From the NCBI GenBank assembly GCA_018365455.1, contig JAGZJZ010000023.1, positions 1 to 64,000 on the forward strand: a stretch of 64,000 nucleotides of DNA, given 5' to 3'. Positions 1 through 8,438 of this stretch are shown here, piece after piece. The stretch is from Clostridiales bacterium (lineage in GTDB: Bacteria; Bacillota; Clostridia; Lachnospirales; Lachnospiraceae). Under the pieces are notes generated by a model that made no database searches, was not told where the DNA came from, and worked only from the letters and a program-made list of their open reading frames with translations. Made by a program: the position numbers and the translations under genes. The stretch's first letter is position 1. Each line of letters begins with the position of its first letter.

Positions 1-154
1 TCTGCGGCCAGCTGACGGAGTCCATACCAGTTTCCCACGCCCATCTTTTCGTACACTACCTATCTTATACAAAGCGTCCTTACTCAGCAAAACCCAAATT
101 TAATGTCTTATCCCCCCATAAACTCACTGTGTTCTAGCTAAATAAAGACAAGCT

Positions 155-751
155 CTACCCTCTATAAACTTTTTCAATAATATCCACACACTGCTCATAT
201 CCCAGAGTAGAGGTATTCAGACACAGATCATAATTTGCCATATCTCCCCACTCTTTTTCCGTGAAAGAGTTATAGTAACTTTTTCTCTGCATATCCTTTT
301 GCTTGATAAAACGTTCGATATTTTTCTTCTCTACTTTATCCACGCTGCCTGCCCGGTTAATGCGGTCAGCCATAGCAGATGCATAGATAAAAATATTCAG
401 TGTCTTACATTTATCCTTCAGTGCATAATCGGAACATCTTCCAATAAAGATGCAGGGACCATCATCAGCCAGACGCCTGATGGTATCACACTCTGCCTGG
501 AAAATCTTATAGGGCTGGTTGACCTTATCATACTGTCCGTTGGTCATGATCGCTATATTATATAAAAGGCTTCCGTTTCTCTTTTCATCATGTTCACGCA
601 TAATTCCCGGATTGATACCATACTTTTCTGCGGCGATCATCAGCAGTTCATTATCATAGAAAGGAATATCCAGCCGCTTTGCCAGCATTTTCCCTACCTC
701 TCTTCCACCACTTCCATACTGTCTGTCGATTGTGATACATTTTCTGCTCAT
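155..751 (-). CDS. Cytidylate kinase-like family protein
   Basis: 198-residue protein whose N-terminus carries the glycine-rich nucleotide-binding loop of the cytidylate-kinase-like family (ITIDRQYGSGGREVG, about residues 6-20). A further conserved element is CIFIGRCSDYAL near residue 100, and the C-terminal half is basic and helical, like a kinase LID region. Family members are P-loop kinase homologues of Cmk whose substrate is mostly unknown; they are not the essential CMP kinase. The start has a strong AAGGAGG site. The gene follows the second ABC exporter gene by 27 bases on the same strand and is probably the last gene of the MarR-ABC-ABC operon, so it may share drug- or stress-linked regulation. 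The family call is firm; the reaction in the cell is not established. Confidence 0.85.
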   Translation of the reverse strand: MSRKCITIDRQYGSGGREVGKMLAKRLDIPFYDNELLMIAAEKYGINPGIMREHDEKRNGSLLYNIAIMTNGQYDKVNQPYKIFQAECDTIRRLADDGPCIFIGRCSDYALKDKCKTLNIFIYASAMADRINRAGSVDKVEKKNIERFIKQKDMQRKSYYNSFTEKEWGDMANYDLCLNTSTLGYEQCVDIIEKVYRG

Positions 752-778
752 CTTACTATTTCCTCCTTTTAAGCTGTC

Positions 779-2632
779 TTAAGCTGTCATTTCCTCAAAC
801 TGGGAATTGTACAGGCTTGCATAGAATCCCTCTTTTGCAAGCAGCTCTTCATGGTTACCCTGTTCTATAATATCGCCGTCCTTCATTACTAAAATTAGGT
901 CGGCATCCTTTATCGTAGATAAACGATGGGCGATTACAAAACTGGTACGCCCTTTCATCAGATTGTTCATAGCCTTTTGTATTCTGGATTCCGTTCTGGT
1001 ATCTACGGAACTTGTAGCTTCGTCCAGGATCATAATCTTATTGTCAGCCAATATGGCTCTTGCTATTGTGATCAGCTGCTTCTGGCCCTGGGATACATTG
1101 CTGGCATCCTCATTGAGTTCCATTTGATAGCCGCCCGGAAGTGTCTGGATAAAGTGGTGTGCATGTGCCGCTTTCGCTGCTGCGATAACCTCTTCATCCG
1201 TTGCCTCTAGCCGTCCGTACCTTATATTCTCCATAATGGTTCCCTTAAACAACCAGGTATCCTGCAGTACCATGCCAAAGTATTCCCTCAGCTCACTTCT
1301 GCCTAAATCCCGAATATCATGTCCGTCCACCTGAATGCATCCGCTGTTCACATCATAGAAACGCATCAGCAGTTTGACCATGGTGGTCTTGCCTGCTCCG
1401 GTAGGCCCTACAATTGCAACCGTCTGCCCCGGGTCAACTTCACAATTAAAATCATTGATGATAATTTTGTCCGGATCGTATCCAAAATGAACGTGCTGGA
1501 AAGTTACCCTTCCTTCTATATTATCGATCTCAACCGGATTTTTTGCAACCAGTTCTTCTTCTTCTTCACCCAGAAATTCAAATACCCGTTCTGCTGCTGC
1601 AGCTGTTGACTGAAGCATGTTGGACACCTGCGCTACCTGAGCGATGGGCTGGGTAAAGCTCTTCACATACTGAATAAAGGACTGGATATCACCAACTTCG
1701 ATGGCACCTTTGACTGCCAGGATACTTCCGCTGACTGCAACTGCGACATAACCCAGGTTCCCGATAAAACCCATAATGGGCTGCATCATTCCGGATAAAA
1801 ACTGTGATTTCCATGCAGACTGAAACAGTACCTCATTGGTTTCATCAAACTCTTTTTCTACAGTCTTCTCCCGGTTAAATGCCTGAACGATACTGTGACC
1901 GCTGTAGACTTCTTCTACCTGTCCGTTGATCTCCCCCAGGTATTTCTGCTGTGCAACGAAATACTTCTGAGAACACTTCACAACAACACCAATCAAAATC
2001 GCAGATATGGGAAGAATTACAATTGCAATCAGGGTCATAAGAGGACTGATGCTCATCATCATGATAAAAATACCAATCATCTGTGTTATGGATGTAATCA
2101 ACTGGGTAATGCTCTGATTCAGGCTCTGTCCCAAGGTGTCCACATCGTTTGTAATACGTGATAAAACCTCGCCCACGGTTTTGGATTCAAAATACTTCAT
2201 GGGCATCCTGTTGATTTTCTGAGAAATCTCTTCACGAAAACGGTAACAGAGCTTTTGTGAAATGCCGCTCATAATCCATCCCTGCACAAAAGACAGGCAG
2301 GAACTAAATAAATATAATCCTAACAGAAACAACAGAATCTGTCCCAACTTTGTAAAATCTATGCCCCCTGTTCCAGAAACTTTTGCTACCAGACCATTAA
2401 ATAATTCCGTGGTAGCCTTACCCAGAATCTTAGGTCCCAAAATACCGAAAATCGTACCACCTACTGCAAAAATCAATACGCCTATCAGTGCAATTTTATA
2501 ACTCCCCATATAACCCGCCAGTTTGCGGATCGTTCCTTTAAAATCTTTTGCCTTCTCTCCTGGTGCCATTCTGGAACCCGGTCCATGGCCGCCTGCTTTC
2601 ATTCTTGGAGCCTTATTGTTTTCTTCACTCAT
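779..2632 (-). CDS. Multidrug-type ABC exporter half, catalytically complete subunit
   Basis: 617-residue type IV ABC exporter half: six predicted membrane helices (about residues 40-330) fused to a nucleotide-binding domain. The domain shows Walker A GPTGAGKTT, signature NVSQGQKQ, Walker B ILDEATSSVD with the catalytic glutamate at residue 538, and the switch histidine at residue 569 (VIAHR). It overlaps the upstream ABC gene by an ATGA stop-start, which implies coupled translation and a heterodimer. Its signature reads VSQGQ rather than SGGQ, so the composite site containing this signature is the degenerate one, matching the partner's altered catalytic residues. The substrate cannot be read from sequence; multidrug or lipid export is usual for MarR-linked pairs of this kind. 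Confidence 0.93.
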   Translation of the reverse strand: MSEENNKAPRMKAGGHGPGSRMAPGEKAKDFKGTIRKLAGYMGSYKIALIGVLIFAVGGTIFGILGPKILGKATTELFNGLVAKVSGTGGIDFTKLGQILLFLLGLYLFSSCLSFVQGWIMSGISQKLCYRFREEISQKINRMPMKYFESKTVGEVLSRITNDVDTLGQSLNQSITQLITSITQMIGIFIMMMSISPLMTLIAIVILPISAILIGVVVKCSQKYFVAQQKYLGEINGQVEEVYSGHSIVQAFNREKTVEKEFDETNEVLFQSAWKSQFLSGMMQPIMGFIGNLGYVAVAVSGSILAVKGAIEVGDIQSFIQYVKSFTQPIAQVAQVSNMLQSTAAAAERVFEFLGEEEEELVAKNPVEIDNIEGRVTFQHVHFGYDPDKIIINDFNCEVDPGQTVAIVGPTGAGKTTMVKLLMRFYDVNSGCIQVDGHDIRDLGRSELREYFGMVLQDTWLFKGTIMENIRYGRLEATDEEVIAAAKAAHAHHFIQTLPGGYQMELNEDASNVSQGQKQLITIARAILADNKIMILDEATSSVDTRTESRIQKAMNNLMKGRTSFVIAHRLSTIKDADLILVMKDGDIIEQGNHEELLAKEGFYASLYNSQFEEMTA

Positions 2633-4782
2633 GATGCAGCACCTCCTTTCAATTCTGCTTCAGATAACTGGGATCTGGCAATTTCCAGATAGGTTTCACA
2701 GCTTTCCAGCAATTGTTCGTGGGTACCGGTTCCTGCAATTCTGCCCTCATCCAATACGATAATCTGATCCGCATGTAGAATGGTACTGATCCTCTGTGCA
2801 ACGATAATGATCGTGGCATCCAAGATTTTCTCATTCAGAGCCTTACGCAATACCACATCTGTCTTATAGTCCAGCGCCGAAAAACTGTCATCAAACAGAA
2901 ATATCCTGGGCTTTTTGGCAATTGCCCTTGCAATGGAAAGACGCTGCTTTTGTCCGCCGGAAACGTTGCTTCCGCCTTCTGATATACTGCTGTGGTATTT
3001 CTCCGGTTTGGTATCAATAAATTCCACCGCCTGTGCAATTCCTGCTGCCTCTTTCATATATGCATCAGGAATCTCCTCCCCGCCAAACTTGATATTTGAT
3101 TCAATATCCCCTGAAAAAAGTACGCCTTTCTGGGGAACGAATCCCAATAAATCTCTTAATTTGTTTCTGGATAAATCCCGGATATCCACGCCGTCTAACG
3201 TTATTCTGCCACCGGTCACATCATAAAATCTTGGTATCAGATGAATCAAAGTGGATTTTCCGCATCCCGTACTGCCGATAATTGCAGTGGTCTGCCCGGG
3301 TTTTGCCGTAAAGTTCAAATGTTCCAGCGCATCTTCATCTGCCCCTGGATAACGGAAGGAAACGTCTTCAAATGCAATCGTTCCATTCCACTGTGCTCTG
3401 CTGTCATCCATGGTATGTTCTTTATCTGTAATAACTACATCGGTCTCAATAACTTCTGCAATACGATTTGCGGATACGCCTGCCCTTGGAAGCATAATGG
3501 AGATCATGGTTAACATCAGGAAGGACATGACGATCTGCATGGTATACGTAATAAACGCCATCATATCTCCAACCTGAAGATTCCCTGCATCAATCCCCTT
3601 GCCGCCAAACCATACGATCATAACGGTGATACAGTTCATGATCAGCATCATTGCCGGCATCATAAAGGTCATAACACGATTTGTGAATAACTGTGTGGAC
3701 TTTAAATCCTGATTGGCATTGGCAAATCGTTTCTCTTCATATTTTTCTCTGCTGAATGCACGAATTACAGGGATACCCGTTAAAATCTCCCTGGATACCA
3801 GATTTAATTTATCCACCAATGTCTGCATTTTCTTGAATTTCGGCATAGCTACTGAGAACAAAATACCCACCAGTAAAATAATCGCGCCTACCGCTACCCC
3901 GATAATCCACCCCATGCCAGTTTCCGTATACCCTACTTTGATAATGCCTCCTATGCCCAGAATCGGTGCATAGAGAACCATACGCAGCAACATGACGGAC
4001 ACCATCTGAATCTGCTGAACATCGTTGGTACTGCGGGTAATCAGGGAAGCAGTGGAATACTGGTCCATCTCCGTATTGGAGAAAGACAGTACTTTTTTAA
4101 ACACTTTTCCTCTCAGGGTCATACCAATCTTAGCAGCGGTATAAGATGCCAGCATTCCCACGAAGACTGCTGCAATCATGGATACAATAGCCAACGCAAG
4201 CATCAACAGCCCTTTATGGATCAAATAATTGGTCTGGTAATCACCCAGGTCAATTCCCATCGCCTGATACTCTTCCTTGTCGAACAGCAACGCTTTTTGT
4301 GCTATGATGGAATCGCTGTATTCCCCAAACTTTTCCATTGCCTGGTCCTTCATTTGAAGGATCTGATCCTTTGTCATCATCCCGGAAGCAAGAGCCTTTT
4401 TGATCTGGTCAATATTCACCTTTCCGGAATCTTTTGCACTCGAGAGCATCAGCATCGGTGTTCCCAGGATTTTATCCAGTTTCTCAATATCTTTTCTGCC
4501 ATCTTTATTCAGATGCAGAAAACCATCCTCTTGCTTACCATAAGCAGATTTTACCGTTTTTTCTTCCTTATCTGTCAGAAACAGGCACAGACTATCCATG
4601 GTTTCCTGGCGCATCTGGTCCGGTGCCACATTGGCGATACCGCCCTGCTGGATTCCCACGTCTACAATATCGGAAGTATACGATGGCAGTGCCAGATCAC
4701 AGTAAGCCTGCACCACCAATAGCAGCACAATGCAAAGGATCAGCATTTTACACTCACTTAAATATTTAAAGAGTTTCTTCAT
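2629..4782 (-). CDS. Multidrug-type ABC exporter half with degenerate ATP site
   Basis: 717-residue ABC exporter half, longer than its partner because of an extracytoplasmic insert of about 150 residues between the first two membrane helices. Walker A is GSTGCGKST and the signature is the canonical NVSGGQKQ. The Walker B catalytic glutamate is replaced by aspartate (LFDDSFSALD, D632) and the switch histidine by glutamine (IVAQR, Q663). This pattern is known from heterodimeric exporters with one catalytic and one degenerate site. The start overlaps the end of the MarR gene by 17 bases, and the stop overlaps the next ABC gene by 4, so the three genes are very probably co-transcribed. The large insert between helices 1 and 2 may form an external loop; its role is unknown. 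Confidence 0.93.
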   Translation of the reverse strand: MKKLFKYLSECKMLILCIVLLLVVQAYCDLALPSYTSDIVDVGIQQGGIANVAPDQMRQETMDSLCLFLTDKEEKTVKSAYGKQEDGFLHLNKDGRKDIEKLDKILGTPMLMLSSAKDSGKVNIDQIKKALASGMMTKDQILQMKDQAMEKFGEYSDSIIAQKALLFDKEEYQAMGIDLGDYQTNYLIHKGLLMLALAIVSMIAAVFVGMLASYTAAKIGMTLRGKVFKKVLSFSNTEMDQYSTASLITRSTNDVQQIQMVSVMLLRMVLYAPILGIGGIIKVGYTETGMGWIIGVAVGAIILLVGILFSVAMPKFKKMQTLVDKLNLVSREILTGIPVIRAFSREKYEEKRFANANQDLKSTQLFTNRVMTFMMPAMMLIMNCITVMIVWFGGKGIDAGNLQVGDMMAFITYTMQIVMSFLMLTMISIMLPRAGVSANRIAEVIETDVVITDKEHTMDDSRAQWNGTIAFEDVSFRYPGADEDALEHLNFTAKPGQTTAIIGSTGCGKSTLIHLIPRFYDVTGGRITLDGVDIRDLSRNKLRDLLGFVPQKGVLFSGDIESNIKFGGEEIPDAYMKEAAGIAQAVEFIDTKPEKYHSSISEGGSNVSGGQKQRLSIARAIAKKPRIFLFDDSFSALDYKTDVVLRKALNEKILDATIIIVAQRISTILHADQIIVLDEGRIAGTGTHEQLLESCETYLEIARSQLSEAELKGGAAS

Positions 4783-5245
4783 CCTTATCTCCTTTCCCTT
4801 TTTCAGCCAGCTCTTCTTCCATAATAGAAGTCATTTTCTGTATCAGGCTGATCAGCATTTCTACATTTTCATCTCCCATGCGTTTCATGACCCTCCCAGT
4901 AAAATCATCCATCGCCTTTGCAGCCATCTCACGGCTCTCCAGTCCTTTATCGGTAAGATACACATAGGTGTTTCTGCGGTTATTTTTATCTATTTCTCTT
5001 CGTATCAGACCTTTTTCTTCCATATTTCGAAGCATCCTTGATGCAGCCGGTGGAGAAACCCGGAGGCTCTTCGCCAGATCCGATACGATAATGCCACCGT
5101 CACCGGTTCTCTTCTGGCACTTCCGAAGCATTTCCAGTGCAAAGAATTCACCCTGTGATACATCGGAAAAAATATGGCTCATATTCAGCTTTCTCATACG
5201 ATGGGATACCCGCATAAACTCTTCTTTTAGATTTTTTTCATTCAT
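4766..5245 (-). CDS. MarR-family transcriptional regulator
   Basis: About 159-residue winged-helix regulator. The recognition region reads VSDLAKSLRVSPPAASRMLRNMEEKGLIRRE, followed by the wing (DKNNRRNTYVYLTDKG). The ORF extends upstream to a GTG, but AAAGGAG sits only one base before the first ATG and about seven before the ATG at 5245, which is the preferred start. The gene heads the ABC exporter operon and overlaps the first exporter gene. MarR proteins usually repress their own operon and release DNA on binding a phenolic or other ligand. A TTAAC-ATA-GTTAA inverted repeat upstream is a candidate operator. The ligand is unknown. Confidence 0.9.
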   Translation of the reverse strand: MNEKNLKEEFMRVSHRMRKLNMSHIFSDVSQGEFFALEMLRKCQKRTGDGGIIVSDLAKSLRVSPPAASRMLRNMEEKGLIRREIDKNNRRNTYVYLTDKGLESREMAAKAMDDFTGRVMKRMGDENVEMLISLIQKMTSIMEEELAEKGKGDKDEETL

Positions 5246-5312
5246 ATCCATACTCCTTTCTTCCTTCACTTTCCTAATTAGATACCACAGAATTATTTAT
5301 CTATGATATTAG

Positions 5313-5325
5313 TTAACATAGTTAA
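5313..5325. promoter_or_regulatory. Candidate MarR operator
   Basis: Perfect 5-bp inverted repeat TTAAC-ATA-GTTAA, 67 bases upstream of the preferred MarR start and inside the 5246-5568 spacer shared with the divergent pirin gene. The size and AT-rich character suit a MarR-type site. The rest of the spacer is very AT-rich; no second clear operator was found. Assignment is by position only. Confidence 0.4.
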
Positions 5326-5568
5326 TTATTCACTTTGATAAGTATATGCTTATGGAATGAAATTGTCAATCCTGTAATTATTAAAAATAAATAAATTAAA
5401 TTAGTCCATGAATCAAACAATATTTCGGAATCCTCTATAAATATATTTGCCTTTTTTAGATTAAAAGCTTATGATATGTGTATACTACTGATACAGCGGG
5501 GCTAAAGATTCAGAATTAACGGTAACGATACAGCAGACTGCACCGGAATGTGCAAGAGGAGGGTTCCT

Positions 5569-6267
5569 ATGATAAAAAGAGTAGACCACAGTAAGATGGG
5601 CAGAAGTGAACTGGGATGGCTGGACAGCTGGTTTCATTTTTCATTTGCAGAATACTACAATCCTGACAATATCCAATATGGGGCTTTGCGCGTCATAAAT
5701 GACGATATTATACAGCCCCACACCGGATTTGATACACATCCCCACAAAAACATGGAAATAATCACCTATGTTGCTGACGGTGAACTCACCCATGGAGACA
5801 GCATGGACAATAAGCGTACACTTACCCGGGGTGACGTACAATACATGAGTGCCGGGAGCGGCATTTTCCACAGTGAATTAAACGAATCCGATGAACGCCT
5901 GCGCTTGTTGCAGATCTGGATTTTGCCGGATGCCGACAATTATATCCCCCAATATGGGGACTATCATTTTCCCTGGACCAACCGACTGAACCAATGGACA
6001 CAGATCGTTTCCCCTGAAAACGGGAAAGCGCCTATACGCATTCATCAGGATATGAATATTTTTGTAACCCAGCTGGTTCAGAATCAATCCTTGGAATATG
6101 AAATCCTCCCTGGACGACAGGCATATCTGGTTTTAATCGAAGGACGGGCAAAGTTAAATCAAGTCACTTTAGAAAAAAGAGACGGCGCAGAAATCGCTGC
6201 CGGGAAATTAACGATACAGGCACAGGCAGAAGCCCATATTCTATTTTTCGAAATGAAAGAAAGTTAA
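5569..6267 (+). CDS. Pirin family protein
   Basis: 232-residue bicupin. The N-terminal cupin contains the pirin metal-binding pattern (GFDTHPHKNMEIITYV, then GDVQYMSAGSGIFHSELN), which supplies the conserved histidines and a glutamate. The C-terminal cupin is more divergent. Bacterial pirins bind iron or other metals and some have quercetinase activity; a redox-sensing or regulatory role is often proposed. An ATG at 5548 is in frame, but AGAGGAGGG lies five bases before the ATG at 5569, so the later start is chosen. It is transcribed alone, divergently from the MarR operon, and ends in a clear terminator at 6272-6309. Confidence 0.9.
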   Translation: MIKRVDHSKMGRSELGWLDSWFHFSFAEYYNPDNIQYGALRVINDDIIQPHTGFDTHPHKNMEIITYVADGELTHGDSMDNKRTLTRGDVQYMSAGSGIFHSELNESDERLRLLQIWILPDADNYIPQYGDYHFPWTNRLNQWTQIVSPENGKAPIRIHQDMNIFVTQLVQNQSLEYEILPGRQAYLVLIEGRAKLNQVTLEKRDGAEIAAGKLTIQAQAEAHILFFEMKES

Positions 6268-6271
6268 ATAT

Positions 6272-6309
6272 AAAAACTTCCGGCAGTAAACAGGCAGCCG
6301 GAAGTTTTT
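6272..6309. terminator. Bidirectional rho-independent terminator
   Basis: 13-bp perfect stem (arms 6272-6284 and 6297-6309, 12-base loop) with T runs on both strands. It lies 4 bases after the pirin stop and 70 bases past the GH43 stop, and so serves the two convergent units. Confidence 0.9.
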
Positions 6310-6379
6310 TTGATTTTTTTATGAATGATATGAATTAATAAAAATTTTATGATTATATGAATTTTTATAGGCAATGAAT

Positions 6380-7333
6380 TTATGATACAATCCGAAAAAA
6401 CGGGAAGCCCTTTTCATTCCATTTTACCTGCATTAACATCGCATGCCGGTTTGGGTTATACAATGGATCACCGGTGATTTCCCTCTCCGTCCGCGCATGA
6501 TACACCATTATGTCATTCCCCTGCTTATCTTTTGTAAAGGAATTATGTCCGGGTCCGTAGATGCCACAGGCTTCCTCTGATGCCAATACCGGCATACGCT
6601 CTTTTTTCCAGGACAGAGGATCCAGCAAATCACTTTCGCCGTCAGCACTGAGCATCCCCATGCAATAAGCCGTACCTGTTTCACTGGCGGAATAGGTCAG
6701 GAATATCCGTCCGTCTTTTTTTAATACAGCCGGGCCCTCATTTACCCAGAATCCAACACGTTCCCAGGAATAGTCCGGTGTGGTCAGAAGCACCTGTACG
6801 GTTTTTAACTTATAAGGCGTTTCTAATTCTGCGATATAGAGGTTGGAAATCTGCTTTCCAACTCCAACTTTTTCCGCCCATACATAATAGTATCTGCCCC
6901 GATTTTCAAATACAGTGGCATCCAGGGAAAAGCCGTGAAATGAAAATTCATCGTCATCTGCACACTGCATCATTCCCATTTCTCTCCAGGTACCGGTAAT
7001 CGGATCTTCCTCACAGCATTCCAGTACATAAGGGCGGATTGCCCATACATCTTCCTTATCACCCGCTGCATAATACAGATACCATTTCCTGTCCAGGTAA
7101 TGCAGTTCCGGTGCCCAGATGTGTTCACTCATATTCCCGCTCTCATGCTTATGCCAGATTTCTGTCTCCGGCGCACCCGGTAATTCCTCCAGGCTCCTTG
7201 CACGGCGCAGTACGATTCCGTCATAAGCAGGTACGGAAGCGGTGAAATAATACCAGCCATCACTGTGCTGGTAAACATACGGATCTGCCCGCTGTAAAAT
7301 CCATGGTGTATTATATTTAAGTCCTTCTTTCAT
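6380..7333 (-). CDS. Glycoside hydrolase family 43 protein (arabinosidase-like)
   Basis: 317-residue five-bladed propeller glycosidase without signal peptide, so probably cytoplasmic. The three GH43 carboxylates are in place: general base D17 (RADPYV), pKa modulator D138 (SLDATVF) and general acid E199 (VNEGP). The family removes arabinose or xylose from oligosaccharides. Presence beside a GH51 arabinofuranosidase and a sugar ABC transporter points to arabino-oligosaccharides taken up by the cell. It is the last gene of the locus, 30 bases after the LacI regulator. Exact linkage specificity cannot be read from the sequence. GGAGG lies 11 bases before the start. Confidence 0.88.
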   Translation of the reverse strand: MKEGLKYNTPWILQRADPYVYQHSDGWYYFTASVPAYDGIVLRRARSLEELPGAPETEIWHKHESGNMSEHIWAPELHYLDRKWYLYYAAGDKEDVWAIRPYVLECCEEDPITGTWREMGMMQCADDDEFSFHGFSLDATVFENRGRYYYVWAEKVGVGKQISNLYIAELETPYKLKTVQVLLTTPDYSWERVGFWVNEGPAVLKKDGRIFLTYSASETGTAYCMGMLSADGESDLLDPLSWKKERMPVLASEEACGIYGPGHNSFTKDKQGNDIMVYHARTEREITGDPLYNPNRHAMLMQVKWNEKGFPFFRIVS

Positions 7334-7363
7334 TTCCTTTATGCCTCCGCTGCCATATATAAA

Positions 7364-8353
7364 TCAACCCAGTGTGTCTCCGTCCACCGGTTTGTACTTT
7401 ACGATACGTTCCTTTTTTACTTTCTTTTCATTAATCAGGTCAAATAACAGACTTACAGAAGTCTGTGCCACCTCTTCCACGGAATTATAAATCGTGGACA
7501 GCTGAGGGGAAACATAACGCAGGATATCAATATTATCAAAACCCATGATTCCATAGTCTGTTACTACTTTTTTCCCTTTCAGCTGCAAATATCTCATTAA
7601 TTCCAGCGCGATCATATCAGAGGTACAGAAAAAAGCCGTCCGCTTATCGGTATGCAGAAGTTCCTCATATGCCGGTTCCAGGTATTCCCAGCTTTGAATC
7701 AACCCCTGTTCCACATCCGGATAGCGATCCATAGTCTCTTGAAATCCTTTTGCCCTCTCTTCATGCACATAGACATTTTCTTTGGTTGCATCCGCCAAAG
7801 GCGGGCATACAAAGATGATCCTTTCATATTTCTTCTGAACAATCTTCTCCGCAGCCTCTCCAGCGGCTTTTTTTCCATCTATGCCCACAAATGGAATTCC
7901 CTTTGCCACCTTATTGTCAATGGTAACAATGGGGATCTCAAGGCTTTTTAAAAATTCCTTATATGCCTCCCCTTTGTTAATGGAGGACAGGATGATCCCG
8001 TCCATATGGTAATCCGCCAGCCGGCACAGCTGCTCCCTCTCTATTTCTGATTTATTTTCATGGAAGGCGATATTCACGGAATAATCAATCTTCCTGGCCT
8101 CTCTTACAATTGCATTTAACATCTGGGAAAAATAACGGTTGTCGGAATCCATAATTACAACGCCGATATAAAATGTTTTTCCCTTAACCAGCCCCCTTGC
8201 GAGCATGTCGGGACGATAGTCATGTTCCTTTGCTATTTTCAGAATCATATCTTTCGTCTCTTCATTAATTCTTCCTGTATTGTGAAGTGCCCGGTGAACG
8301 GTTGTCCTGGACACGCCGCACAACAGAGCCAGATCCTTTGTAGTTATACCCAT
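7364..8353 (-). CDS. LacI-family transcriptional regulator of the arabinoside locus
   Basis: 329-residue regulator with an N-terminal LacI helix-turn-helix (TTKDLALLCGVSRTTVHRALHNTGRINEETK in sections, residues 4-34), a hinge helix (RPDMLARGLVKGK) and a periplasmic-binding-protein-like sensor domain. Such proteins repress sugar genes until a sugar or sugar phosphate binds; here an arabinose-containing oligosaccharide or its product is the natural guess. It has its own consensus promoter (8377-8405) with an 8-bp palindrome in the spacer, which fits autoregulation. Genes on both sides act on arabinosides. Confidence 0.92.
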   Translation of the reverse strand: MGITTKDLALLCGVSRTTVHRALHNTGRINEETKDMILKIAKEHDYRPDMLARGLVKGKTFYIGVVIMDSDNRYFSQMLNAIVREARKIDYSVNIAFHENKSEIEREQLCRLADYHMDGIILSSINKGEAYKEFLKSLEIPIVTIDNKVAKGIPFVGIDGKKAAGEAAEKIVQKKYERIIFVCPPLADATKENVYVHEERAKGFQETMDRYPDVEQGLIQSWEYLEPAYEELLHTDKRTAFFCTSDMIALELMRYLQLKGKKVVTDYGIMGFDNIDILRYVSPQLSTIYNSVEEVAQTSVSLLFDLINEKKVKKERIVKYKPVDGDTLG

Positions 8354-8376
8354 CTTTATACCCCCTCTTGCATTTT

Positions 8377-8405
8377 ATTCTATTACAATCCATATGGGTT
8401 TACAA
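8377..8405 (-). promoter_or_regulatory. Promoter of the LacI regulator with embedded palindrome
   Basis: On the minus strand TTGTAA (8400-8405), a 17-base spacer and TAGAAT (8377-8382), 24 bases before the LacI start. The spacer holds the 8-bp palindrome CCATATGG (8390-8397), a candidate operator for self-repression. Confidence 0.6.
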
Positions 8406-8438
8406 TATGAATTTCCGGTGCGGAGGCACGAGATGCTA

